DNA of 9,813 nt from Clostridia bacterium (GTDB taxonomy: Bacteria > Bacillota > Clostridia > Oscillospirales > CAG-382), in contig CAAEPN010000008.1 in NCBI GenBank assembly GCA_900757905.1, positions 1 to 9,813 on the forward strand. The letters run 5' to 3'. The notes below the pieces were generated by a model. The model was not told where the DNA came from and did no database searches. It saw nothing but the letters and a program-made list of their open reading frames with translations. Numbering within the stretch: the first letter of the stretch is position 1; every line of letters starts with the position of its first letter. Made by a program: the position numbers and the translations under genes. Of this stretch, positions 1 through 6,805 are shown one piece after another.

Positions 1-185
1 ATTTACACCCATATTTCGCCGGATTATTATTTCGTTCATAAAATACCGGTATAATTCACATATTTGAATTAAGCGTAACGAAAGCCTATGTAAAATCTAT
101 GTATAATAGACCATTCGTTCATACAATCACTGATATTGGTAGGATTCCGCTGTCGAATGACAAAAATTGTGTCGAAACACGGGAG
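1..185. other. Left-edge non-coding stretch, no gene supported
   Basis: This AT-rich stretch lies beyond the terminator of the GH39 gene. No reading frame with a ribosome binding site was found on either strand. It holds two isolated TATAAT boxes on the plus strand (50-55 and 102-107) without convincing -35 partners, a 10-base palindrome ATACCGGTAT at 43-52, and a 10-base direct repeat TTCGTTCATA at 31-40 and 114-123. It could be the upstream region of a gene lying to the left and read leftward, but that gene is outside the window, so this is only inference. Confidence 0.5.
31..123. repeat. Pair of 10-base direct repeats
   Basis: The word TTCGTTCATA occurs at 31-40 and again at 114-123, with the starts 83 bases apart, in a stretch without genes. 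It may be a pair of regulator sites for a gene beyond the left edge, or chance in AT-rich DNA. Confidence 0.3.
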
Positions 186-219
186 AAAAGCACGGAAACA
201 ACCCTATTTCCGTGCTTTT
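186..219 (-). terminator. Terminator of the GH39 gene, possibly bidirectional
   Basis: A perfect 13-bp inverted repeat (186-198 with 207-219; arm AAAAGCACGGAAA) encloses an 8-base loop. It begins 10 bases beyond the GH39 stop codon in the direction of transcription. The arms end in runs of A/T, so each strand has a short U tract (four on the minus strand, five on the plus strand). It fits a Rho-independent terminator for GH39 that could also stop rightward transcripts. The GC core GCACGGAA is shared with two hairpins at 3340-3370 and 3526-3554. Confidence 0.75.
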
Positions 220-229
220 TGCGTCCATT

Positions 230-1573
230 TTACGATTTTTCGATGTAAAGTACCTTGTTGTTGCCTAAAACAAAGCTTTTCGCGTTTAAAGGCGATTCGG
301 CAAACATATGCTTCTCATCAATTTCATACACCCTGAAACCGCTCTCTAAGTTGGTTTCAACCGTCGTTTCCGCACCGACATTGGCAATTAACAGTCCCTT
401 TTCATCGCCGTTTTCATTTGTTGCGGCAATGGCATACAGTCCGTTAGTATCGCTCACACATTCGGTCTGAACGCCCATTTTATACAGCTTTCCGAACGCC
501 TTGAAGCCATAATACGTGCAATACGGTTCTTCGGTCAGCGGATTGAACAGTCCGCCGTACATCGAAATGCCCATACGTGCGTCATAATAGCACATCACAT
601 CCATCTTTTCATTCTGCATGGCAAGTAACATCGCCGTGGCCGACGCGCAGCATTTTTCCGTACCGCGCGTCGCTTTTCCCGGAAACGTATGCCACTCGTT
701 CAAATGGATCTCGATATCGCCGTACCCGGCTTCTGCAAGGCGTTTGACGGCATATCGGTTCATAAACACGGTTTTGGGTACATCGCTGTAGCTGTGGTGA
801 GAGAAAAAGTCAAACGGCAGCTTTTCTTTTTGAACCATGTCGAGAAAGCCGTCAAAAAAGCGGACAAAGAACGCCGTGCGCACCTCCCAGTCGTTCGGCT
901 CCTTGGACAGACCGAGCGCTTCGGCATTGGGCGTGTTGATGTCGTTTACCGCATAAAAGCCGCAAGACCCATACCCTCCGATCTTTATGCTGTTTCCAAA
1001 GCATGCGCGTAAATGCTTGGAGGTAACGCGATACAATTCATAGAATTCCTCCGGCGTACCGCTCCACATTTGGTTGGTCGCGTCGTTTATGCCGTTATCC
1101 GGCTCGTTCCATATTTCCCAATAAGTAATGCCGTAATGGAAACCGTTCGCCCAGCCTTCGTTATAGTGGCGAATGACGTGTTCGCAGATACGCGCCCATT
1201 TGGCAGGGTCTTTCGGCGGATTTATCCGGTAAGCCTTGACGTCGATATAATTTTCAATGGTCACGCCGAGCCGGAAATACGGTTCGACGCCGGCTTCTAC
1301 TAATTTTTGTAACAACAGGTCGGTAAATGCAAAATCATACGACGCCGGGTCGTATTCATCCGCGTTAAAATCGCGGAACAGGTTGGGGATATCCACATAA
1401 AGATTTCCGCCGTAAGCGCCGCCGACATCGTGAAGCCGCGAAAAGGGAATATTGGCTTCGGTGAGATAATGGAAAAACGAATAGTTAGTACCGGTAAAAG
1501 GCGGTTGACCCACGCCGTGAAGCGGTTTTATTCTGCCAAGCCGCCGGTCGAAATTGACGGTTATCTGTGCCAT
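230..1573 (-). CDS. GH39-family glycoside hydrolase (beta-xylosidase-like), cytoplasmic
   Basis: A 447-residue retaining glycosidase of the clan A TIM-barrel type. Family 39 contains beta-xylosidases and alpha-L-iduronidases; xylosidase is the more likely activity in a bacterium of this kind, but substrate cannot be read from sequence. The motif WEIWNEPDN (152-160) supplies the general acid/base Glu157. IEIHLNEWHTF (287-297) supplies the probable nucleophile Glu293. DFFSHHSYS (255-263) matches the family's conserved DFxSxHxY strand. A short beta-rich C-terminal part (about 375-447) follows the barrel. The ATG at 1573 is chosen because GGAGAGA lies 5 bases before it; the in-frame ATG at 1654 lies upstream of the promoter -35 box and has no such site. 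There is no signal peptide or membrane segment, so it probably acts on imported oligosaccharides. It is transcribed alone, divergently from pgi. Family call fairly firm, activity tentative. Confidence 0.85.
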   Translation of the reverse strand: MAQITVNFDRRLGRIKPLHGVGQPPFTGTNYSFFHYLTEANIPFSRLHDVGGAYGGNLYVDIPNLFRDFNADEYDPASYDFAFTDLLLQKLVEAGVEPYFRLGVTIENYIDVKAYRINPPKDPAKWARICEHVIRHYNEGWANGFHYGITYWEIWNEPDNGINDATNQMWSGTPEEFYELYRVTSKHLRACFGNSIKIGGYGSCGFYAVNDINTPNAEALGLSKEPNDWEVRTAFFVRFFDGFLDMVQKEKLPFDFFSHHSYSDVPKTVFMNRYAVKRLAEAGYGDIEIHLNEWHTFPGKATRGTEKCCASATAMLLAMQNEKMDVMCYYDARMGISMYGGLFNPLTEEPYCTYYGFKAFGKLYKMGVQTECVSDTNGLYAIAATNENGDEKGLLIANVGAETTVETNLESGFRVYEIDEKHMFAESPLNAKSFVLGNNKVLYIEKS

Positions 1574-1605
1574 AAGAATCTCTCCATTTTTGATTTTTAT
1601 CGGTT

Positions 1606-1641
1606 CGGTCTCAGTATAACAAGAGAAAGAAAAATTGTCAA
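1606..1641 (-). promoter_or_regulatory. Sigma-A promoter of the GH39 gene
   Basis: On the minus strand a perfect -35 box TTGACA (1641-1636) is followed after 17 bases by TATACT (1618-1613). The -10 box is preceded by TGT, an extended -10. Transcription should start near 1606, giving a leader of about 33 bases with the ribosome binding site near its end. This is the best-matching promoter in the window. Confidence 0.85.
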
Positions 1642-1814
1642 TATAAATCAGCACGAAATTTTTTCGTATCGTTTCTTGCGAAAAACAGAAAGGCTATCAA
1701 CAGTGTATCGAACAAATATTGTTTGTTTATATCAAAATTATTCAAATGCCATATAATGTTTGAGGCAATGAAAAAACATTTATCGCAAAATATTTGAAAT
1801 ATTGTCAAAACCGC
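1642..1814. promoter_or_regulatory. AT-rich spacer between divergent promoters, possible operators
   Basis: This spacer between the GH39 and pgi promoters has no gene. It contains a short inverted repeat ACGAAA-TTT-TTTCGT at 1653-1667, adjoining the GH39 -35 box, and an imperfect 17-base palindrome at 1709-1725 with core AACAA-ATA-TTGTT. Either could bind a sugar-responsive regulator. I saw no good match to a catabolite-response (cre) site. Function is inferred from position only. Confidence 0.3.
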
Positions 1815-1850
1815 TTGTAAAATGGCGAAAGCTGTTGTATAATAAAGGCT
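1815..1850 (+). promoter_or_regulatory. Sigma-A promoter of pgi
   Basis: TTGTAA (1815-1820) and a perfect TATAAT (1838-1843) are separated by 17 bases. Transcription would start near 1850, giving a leader of about 35 bases that carries AAAGGAG just before the pgi start. It is the only well-formed plus-strand promoter in the spacer. Confidence 0.8.
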
Positions 1851-1885
1851 CAAAGTGAAGGCTTAGCATTAAAGGAGTGTTTGTT

Positions 1886-3226
1886 ATGACCGTCAAGTTA
1901 AATGACAAATTTTTAAAGAGCTTTGTTTCGGAAGAAGAGATCAAAGCAGAAGCCGGCGCACTGGCCGCCGCACATGAAAAGATCGTAAACCGTTCCGGCG
2001 AGGGCAGCGATTTCTTAGGCTGGTACACGCTTCCGAACGACTACGACAAGGAAGAATTTGCACGCATTAAAAAAGCGGCGAAGAAGATCCAGGAGACCAG
2101 CGAGGTACTTGTGGTAATCGGTATCGGCGGTTCGTATCTCGGCGCACGCGCAGCTATCGAATTTCTGACCTCTCCCAACTACAATCTGCTTCCCAAAAAG
2201 ACGCCGAACATCTATTTTGCCGGCAATTCCATCAGCGCGCAGACGCTTACCGAGGTCGTCAAGCTCTGCGAGGGCAAGGATTTCAGCGTCAACGTCATTT
2301 CGAAATCCGGCACAACCACCGAACCGGCCGTGGCTTTCCGTGTATTCCGTGAGCTTCTCGAAAAGAAGTACGGCAAGGACGGCGCAAAAGACCGCATCTA
2401 TGTCACCACCGACAAGGCACGCGGCACATTAAAGGAATTCTCCGATGAATCCGGTTACGAAACGTTCGTCATCCCGGACGATGTCGGCGGACGTTATTCG
2501 GTTCTCACCGCCTGCGGACTTTTGCCGATCGCGGCAGCCGGTATCGATATCGATAAGATTATGGCCGGCGCGGCCCGTGCAGCCAAGGAGCTTTCGGTCT
2601 GCGACGCCGACAAAAACGACGCTTACCGTTACGCCGTTATCCGCAACATTCTCCATAAGAAGGGCAAAGCCATTGAAATTATGGCTTGCTACGAACCGGC
2701 TTACCAGTACATGAACGAATGGTGGAAGCAGCTCTTCGGCGAAAGCGAGGGCAAGGACGGCAAGGGCATTTTCCCGACGTCGGTCATTTACTCGACGGAT
2801 CTGCATTCGCTCGGTCAGATCGTGCAAGAGGGCGTGCGCAACATCTTTGAAACGGTCATTGACATTCAGAATACCGGCAACAGCTTTATCATTCCGGACG
2901 ATCCGCAGAATGTGGATAAGCTCAACTTTATCTCCGGCAAGGATTTAAACGAAGCCAACAAGAAGGCTTTCCTCGCAACCGCCTTTGCACACAGCGACGG
3001 AAACGTGCCGAACATCGTTTTAGAGGTTGCTGCACGTGACGAGGACAGCTACGGCTATCTTGTATACTTCTTCGAAGTAGCCTGCGCTGCCAGCGGCTAT
3101 ATGCTCGGTGTGAACCCGTTCAACCAGCCGGGCGTTGAGGCTTATAAGAAGAACATGTTCGCTTTACTCGGCAAGCCCGGTGCGGAAAACGAAGCGCGCC
3201 GCAAGGAGCTTGAAGCACGTCTTTAA
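1886..3226 (+). CDS. pgi: Glucose-6-phosphate isomerase
   Basis: This enzyme interconverts glucose 6-phosphate and fructose 6-phosphate in glycolysis and gluconeogenesis. The 446 residues match the short bacterial form rather than the roughly 550-residue E. coli/animal form. IGIGGSYLGARA (78-89) and SKSGTTTEPA (139-148) form the phosphosugar-binding SIS fold. DDVGGRYSVLTACGLLP (198-214) and GYMLGVNPFNQPGVEAYK (404-421) match the two family signatures. By alignment from memory, catalytic residues would be Glu286 (in GESEGK), His307 and Lys421. The ATG at 1886 is chosen because AAAGGAG (1871-1877) lies 8 bases before it; a GTG at 1877 overlaps that site and is rejected. It is monocistronic, with its own promoter and a strong terminator, and reads divergently from the GH39 gene. 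No missing residues or frameshift noticed. Confidence 0.97.
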   Translation: MTVKLNDKFLKSFVSEEEIKAEAGALAAAHEKIVNRSGEGSDFLGWYTLPNDYDKEEFARIKKAAKKIQETSEVLVVIGIGGSYLGARAAIEFLTSPNYNLLPKKTPNIYFAGNSISAQTLTEVVKLCEGKDFSVNVISKSGTTTEPAVAFRVFRELLEKKYGKDGAKDRIYVTTDKARGTLKEFSDESGYETFVIPDDVGGRYSVLTACGLLPIAAAGIDIDKIMAGAARAAKELSVCDADKNDAYRYAVIRNILHKKGKAIEIMACYEPAYQYMNEWWKQLFGESEGKDGKGIFPTSVIYSTDLHSLGQIVQEGVRNIFETVIDIQNTGNSFIIPDDPQNVDKLNFISGKDLNEANKKAFLATAFAHSDGNVPNIVLEVAARDEDSYGYLVYFFEVACAASGYMLGVNPFNQPGVEAYKKNMFALLGKPGAENEARRKELEARL

Positions 3227-3233
3227 AAGCGAT

Positions 3234-3270
3234 AAACCGACCTGTGAAAAACACAGGTCGGTTTTGTTTT
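3234..3270 (+). terminator. Rho-independent terminator of pgi
   Basis: A perfect 13-bp stem (3234-3246 with 3252-3264, arm AAACCGACCTGTG) has an AAAAA loop. It is followed by a U-rich tail, TTTTGTTTT, at 3262-3270. It begins 7 bases after the pgi stop codon. This is the clearest terminator in the window. Confidence 0.93.
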
Positions 3271-3290
3271 ACCACAAAGGCAGCGCCTAT

Positions 3291-3336
3291 GGTGAATGCT
3301 CGCAAGGCAAACAGCATTTCCCGGCGGCAGAGCCGC
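3291..3336 (+). repeat. Partial copy of a dispersed hairpin element
   Basis: The stretch begins GGTGAATG, forms a weak hairpin closed by AATGCT/AGCATT, and runs straight into a second hairpin GCGGC-AGA-GCCGC. The same order (GGTGAAATG, hairpin, then GCGGC-TTT-GCCGC) occurs at 9601-9646. In addition, 3314-3336 matches the reverse complement of 9632-9654 at 21 of 23 bases by eye. This points to a repeated non-coding element rather than chance stems. Its function is unknown. Confidence 0.5.
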
Positions 3337-3370
3337 AAAAAGCCGCACGGAATAAAATTCCGTGCGGCTT
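3337..3370 (-). terminator. Second, stronger leftward terminator beyond yebC
   Basis: A perfect 14-bp stem (3340-3353 with 3357-3370, arm AAGCCGCACGGAAT) has an AAA loop. On the minus strand it ends in a run of five T (3341-3337). It is about 200 bases beyond the yebC stop, so it may back up the hairpin at 3526-3554, whose U tract is poor. The stem contains the GCACGGAA core seen in two other hairpins here. Confidence 0.6.
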
Positions 3371-3525
3371 GAGCGTGTCGCAAAACTACGTTTTACAACA
3401 CGAAAACAGATCCGTGCGCTCGCACCTATCGGTGAAAAATCCGTGGCGCATGTCCCCGGATTTTTCGGATTTTTATTGAAATCGGGCTTCGCCCGAAAAG
3501 CCTTATAGACTTTTGCAACAATCTG

Positions 3526-3554
3526 AAGCAGCACGGAAAATTTCCGTGCTGCTT
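3526..3554 (-). terminator. Hairpin at the end of the argS-yebC operon
   Basis: The arms AAGCAGCACGGAAA and its complement (3526-3539, 3541-3554) form a stem of at least 12 bp with a small A/T loop. It lies 18 bases beyond the yebC stop. On the minus strand it is followed by a poor U tract (TTCAGATTG). On the plus strand TTTTC follows, so it may work in either direction or mainly protect mRNA ends. Confidence 0.6.
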
Positions 3555-3572
3555 TTCTCAAATAAACGTATT

Positions 3573-4295
3573 TTAGACTTCCCAGTTGTGCCAGAAGTTG
3601 GTGACATCGTCGTTTTCTTCCAACATTTCAATGAGCTTGTTCATGTTCTTAAGCTCATCCTCGCCCGTAAGCGTCACATAGTTGGCCGGGATCTTGCTCT
3701 GTTCGCAGGAAATGAACTTGTAGCCCTTTTCCGTAAGCGCTTCGGTCACCGCCGAAAGGTCGTTCGGCGCGGTAGTGATCTCGAATACATCGCCTTCGTT
3801 CGAAATGTCCTCCGCACCGGCTTCCAGCGCGTCCTCCATGATCTTCTCTTCGTCGATATCTTCAGCGTCGATGACGATTACGCCCTTGTCCTCAAACATA
3901 TAGGATACACAGCCCGTCTGACCGAGGTTTCCGCCGTATTTGTCAAAATAGTGACGCATATCCGCACCGGTACGGTTACGGTTGTCGGTGGTGGTCTCCA
4001 CAATTACCGCAACGCCGCTCGGACCGTAGCCCTCGTACATAATGACCTCGTAGTTGACGTTGCCGTCTGCGCCCGAAGCCTTCTTAATGGTGCGCTCGAT
4101 GTTGTCGTTCGGCACGTTGTTGGCCTTAGCTTTGGCGATAAGGTCGCGCAATTTGCCGTTGGATACCGGGTCCGGACCGCCGTCGCGGACGGCCATAGCG
4201 ATTTCCTTACCGATCTTGGTAAAGACCTTGGCGCGCTGAAGGTCGGTCTTTTCCTTCTTGTGCATAATGTTCTTCCATTTGGAATGTCCTGACAT
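3573..4295 (-). CDS. yebC: YebC/PmpR/TACO1-family protein
   Basis: This is a 240-residue cytoplasmic protein of the YebC family, whose members have been described as DNA-binding regulators and as translation factors relieving ribosome stalling. Which role applies cannot be told here. The N-terminus MSGHSKWKNIMHKK is the family hallmark, followed by FTKIGKEI (25-32), PNDNIERTIKKA (62-73), YEGYGPSGVAVIVE (87-100) and the ending NFWHNWEV. Length is normal. The ATG at 4295 follows AAGGAG with ordinary spacing. It is the last gene of the minus-strand cluster, 26 bases after the SGNH hydrolase gene, and is followed by hairpins that should end transcription. The opposite strand carries a nearly full-length open frame (3513-4292), which I regard as a composition shadow because the family match is unambiguous on the minus strand. 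Confidence 0.97.
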   Translation of the reverse strand: MSGHSKWKNIMHKKEKTDLQRAKVFTKIGKEIAMAVRDGGPDPVSNGKLRDLIAKAKANNVPNDNIERTIKKASGADGNVNYEVIMYEGYGPSGVAVIVETTTDNRNRTGADMRHYFDKYGGNLGQTGCVSYMFEDKGVIVIDAEDIDEEKIMEDALEAGAEDISNEGDVFEITTAPNDLSAVTEALTEKGYKFISCEQSKIPANYVTLTGEDELKNMNKLIEMLEENDDVTNFWHNWEV

Positions 4296-4321
4296 ATATA
4301 TTTCTCCTTGTAATTAGATTC

Positions 4322-5086
4322 TTAAAATAAGGCAATGGTCGGCAATTTGCGGTATAATACCTCCGCCATGCGGATATGTCCGCGCTTACCCGGATGAAGC
4401 CGGTCAAACTTGTCGTTTGCAAAATACAGCGACGCGCTTTTGTCGTAAAGCGGAAACAGACCGCTTACGGCGTGCATATCGATGAATTCGGTCGCCCAGA
4501 TATCGGCCGCCTCGCGGACGACCTTTAAATAATCGTCCAAATACAAACCGCGTGCGTTGGGATACATTTCGTTATATTGGATGTTTTCGCAGCCAAAGTT
4601 GGCATATGCGCGGTGAAGCGGCGACATTAATACGATGGTTTTGTCGGCATAGTGCGTCTTTAAGAAAGATAATACCTTATTGATGCTGCCCTTGAAAGTT
4701 GTATCGTCAAAGATAAAATCACGGCGCAGACGATTATCCTGCAAGGACGGCTCGCCGGTCTCGGCGTTTCTATGCACCGTCACATATTCCGGCGTGAGGG
4801 TATACCATTCGCCAAGAGGCTTGGCGGCGTTATAGTCATTGGTTCCGGCGAAAAGGAATATAGCGTCCACCGCGTCGCCAAGCTCTTCGCGCATGCGTTC
4901 GGCCTGGGAAAGCAGATTGTGATATTGGGCGCCGTTGACGCCGTAGCCGTGCGGAATAAAGCCGACCTTTTCGGCAAGCAGCTCGAAGTACCGTTCGCCG
5001 ACGTTTACGGTTACCGCATCGGTAATGGAATCGCCTAAAAAGCAAACGTGTCTGCCTTTCCAGCTCTCATACGGATTGTAGTCCAT
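4322..5086 (-). CDS. SGNH/GDSL-family hydrolase, cytoplasmic
   Basis: A 254-residue serine esterase/lipase-like enzyme of the SGNH fold. Block I is CFLGDSIT (15-22) with nucleophile Ser20. Block II lies at GYGVNG (47-52) with an oxyanion glycine. Block III is GTND (81-84) with Asn83. Block V is DRLHP (228-232) with Asp228 and His231, so the catalytic set is complete. A segment of about 45 residues after GTND (90-135) is rich in charged residues and may shape the substrate pocket. There is no signal peptide, so an acetyl- or acyl-esterase acting on intracellular sugars or lipids is plausible, but the substrate is unknown. The ATG at 5086 is chosen for the GGGAGGAAG ribosome site upstream; an in-frame ATG at 5155 would run into argS. 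It lies 20 bases after argS and 26 before yebC. Confidence 0.88.
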   Translation of the reverse strand: MDYNPYESWKGRHVCFLGDSITDAVTVNVGERYFELLAEKVGFIPHGYGVNGAQYHNLLSQAERMREELGDAVDAIFLFAGTNDYNAAKPLGEWYTLTPEYVTVHRNAETGEPSLQDNRLRRDFIFDDTTFKGSINKVLSFLKTHYADKTIVLMSPLHRAYANFGCENIQYNEMYPNARGLYLDDYLKVVREAADIWATEFIDMHAVSGLFPLYDKSASLYFANDKFDRLHPGKRGHIRMAEVLYRKLPTIALF

Positions 5087-5106
5087 GTTAACTTCCTCCC
5101 GGCCGA

Positions 5107-6801
5107 TTAAATGTTTTTCGGCGTCTTTAGGCCGATGAGGTGCAGACCGTTGCAAAGCACGTTGGCCGTTGCTTTCACAATGCCAAGTCTGGTCGCGCGG
5201 ACGCGTGCGTCTTCGGCTTTGAGCACCGGACAGTCATGATAGAAGCGGTTGAACTCGGCGCAGACGTCGAGCAGATAGCGCGAAATGACCGACGGCTCAA
5301 GCTCGCGCCGCGCTCCCTCGACCTTTTCCGGGAACAGACCGAGCGTCTTGATGATGGCGCGTTCCGCGTCGCTTGTGAGAACCCAATCGGCTGCGGCAAA
5401 ATCGCCGGCTTTATCCAAAATACCCGAGCAGCGCGCATAGGTATACTGCACATACGGGCCGGTATTGCCGTCGAAGTTCAGCACCTCATCCCAAATGAAG
5501 TTGATATCCTTAATACGGCCGTTGGAAAGGTCATGGAAGATGACCGCGCCCACACCGACCGCACTTGCGACTTCTTCCTTGTTTTCGAGCGTCGGGTTCT
5601 TTTCATTGATGACGGCCAGCGTCTTTTCGGTAGCCTCACGGAACAGATCTTCAAGCAAAATGACATTTCCGGTACGGGTCGCGAGCTTTTCACCGCCGAT
5701 GCTGACCGTGCCGAACGGAACGTGAACCAGATCCTTTGCCCACTCTTCGCCCATTAACTCGATGACCTTGAAGAACTGTGCAAAATGCAAGCTCTGACCG
5801 GCGGACGTGACATAAATGCACTTGTCAAAATCATACGTCTTCTTGCGATAGAATGCCGCGGCAATGTCGCGCGTAGCATAAATGGTCGAACCGTCCGATT
5901 TGAGGATCAGACAGGGCGGCATACCGTATTCGTCGAGCGGAACGATGTATGCGCCGCCGTCGAATTTGAGAAGCTTCTTCTCTTTGAGCGCTTCGACCAC
6001 GCCTTCGGTCTTATCGAAATAGAAGCTTTCGCCGTTCCACGATTCGAAATCCGCGCCGATGAGGTCGTACACCTTTTTGAACTCGGCAATGCTGATCTCC
6101 ACAAACCATTTCCAAAGCGAAATGCATTCTTCATCGCCTTTTTCCATTTTGGAAAAGGCTTCGCGCGCCTCCTCTTCGAGCGCCGGGTCTTTCTCGGCCT
6201 CCTCGTGGAATTTTACATAGATCTCGGTAAGCGCCTTAATGCCGCGCGTTTCGATCTCCTCGCGGTTGCCCCACTTTTTGTACGCGACAATCAGCTTGCC
6301 GAACTGTGTGCCCCAATCGCCGAGGTGGTTGACGCCCACGCAATTGTAGCCGCAGAAGCGGTGGATATTTTTGATAGACTGTCCAATGACAGTCGAGCGC
6401 AGATGGCCGATATGAAACGGTTTTGCGATGTTCGGCGAGGAATAGTCGATAACGACGGTCTTGCCCTTGCCGATCTCACTTGAACCAAAATTTTCCTTAT
6501 CCATGGCAAGCAGATCTTCCAGCACGGCCTTATCGGAAACATAAAAATTCAAGTATCCGTTGACATTTTCAATCTTCTCAAAGATTTCCGCGCTTTCGGG
6601 CTGTTCTTTGACGGCCGCACATAAATCTTCGGCAATTTTTTGCGGCGCTTTGCGAAGCGTTTTGCTGAGCTTGAAGCAAGGGAGCGCCACATCGCCAAGC
6701 TTGCGGTCGGCCGGGTATTCGAGCATGTCGCAGATTTCGGCAGCGCTTGCCGGGGCGAGCAACGGCTGTAAGAACCGCGCCGCGGCTAGTTTTTCATTCA
6801 T
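5107..6801 (-). CDS. argS: Arginyl-tRNA synthetase
   Basis: This enzyme charges tRNA-Arg with arginine using ATP, in the cytoplasm. It is 564 residues, normal for bacterial class I ArgRS. An N-terminal additional (Add1) domain (about 1-110) precedes the catalytic Rossmann fold, with SSPNIAKPFHIGHLRSTVIG (121-140) containing the HIGH motif (130-133). The second class I motif is degenerate, GEKLATRTGNVILLEDL (370-386) in place of KMSKS; loss of canonical KMSKS is common in ArgRS. NTGPYVQYTYAR (446-457) marks entry to the C-terminal anticodon-binding helical domain. The ATG at 6801 is preceded by GGAAAGGA at slightly long spacing (about 11 bases), and an identical 13-base word with the same site lies 27 bases further upstream. 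It follows the lipoprotein gene by 61 bases and is probably co-transcribed with it. Confidence 0.97.
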   Translation of the reverse strand: MNEKLAAARFLQPLLAPASAAEICDMLEYPADRKLGDVALPCFKLSKTLRKAPQKIAEDLCAAVKEQPESAEIFEKIENVNGYLNFYVSDKAVLEDLLAMDKENFGSSEIGKGKTVVIDYSSPNIAKPFHIGHLRSTVIGQSIKNIHRFCGYNCVGVNHLGDWGTQFGKLIVAYKKWGNREEIETRGIKALTEIYVKFHEEAEKDPALEEEAREAFSKMEKGDEECISLWKWFVEISIAEFKKVYDLIGADFESWNGESFYFDKTEGVVEALKEKKLLKFDGGAYIVPLDEYGMPPCLILKSDGSTIYATRDIAAAFYRKKTYDFDKCIYVTSAGQSLHFAQFFKVIELMGEEWAKDLVHVPFGTVSIGGEKLATRTGNVILLEDLFREATEKTLAVINEKNPTLENKEEVASAVGVGAVIFHDLSNGRIKDINFIWDEVLNFDGNTGPYVQYTYARCSGILDKAGDFAAADWVLTSDAERAIIKTLGLFPEKVEGARRELEPSVISRYLLDVCAEFNRFYHDCPVLKAEDARVRATRLGIVKATANVLCNGLHLIGLKTPKNI

Positions 6802-6805
6802 AGAA

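Larger units (their letters stand above)
3271..3525. other. Hairpin-rich convergent spacer without a gene
   Basis: No convincing gene lies between the pgi terminator and the hairpin after yebC. The stretch is filled with short inverted repeats: AATGCT/AGCATT (3295-3318), GCGGC-AGA-GCCGC (3324-3336), a 14-bp stem (3340-3370, listed separately), AAAAATCCG/CGGATTTTT (3435-3465) and TCGGGC-TTC-GCCCGA (3482-3496). Short frames crossing it have no ribosome binding sites and biased composition. Part of it (3291-3336) resembles the array at the right end of the window. Confidence 0.6.

Noticed and set aside
1574..1654. N-terminal extension of the GH39 reading frame to the ATG at 1654
   Set aside because: The extension would start upstream of the promoter -35 box and has no ribosome site; the ATG at 1573 has GGAGAGA at good spacing.
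3513..4292. Plus-strand open frame of 259 codons antisense to yebC
   Set aside because: It is almost as long as yebC, but the minus strand has an unmistakable YebC sequence and ribosome binding site. The antisense frame has no recognisable domain and follows from codon composition.
5140..5757. Plus-strand open frame of 205 codons inside argS
   Set aside because: Same reason: it mirrors the reverse strand of a clear ArgRS coding region.
5785..6483. Plus-strand open frame of 232 codons inside argS
   Set aside because: It lies wholly antisense to the ArgRS catalytic domain, has no ribosome binding site that I could see and no recognisable motif.
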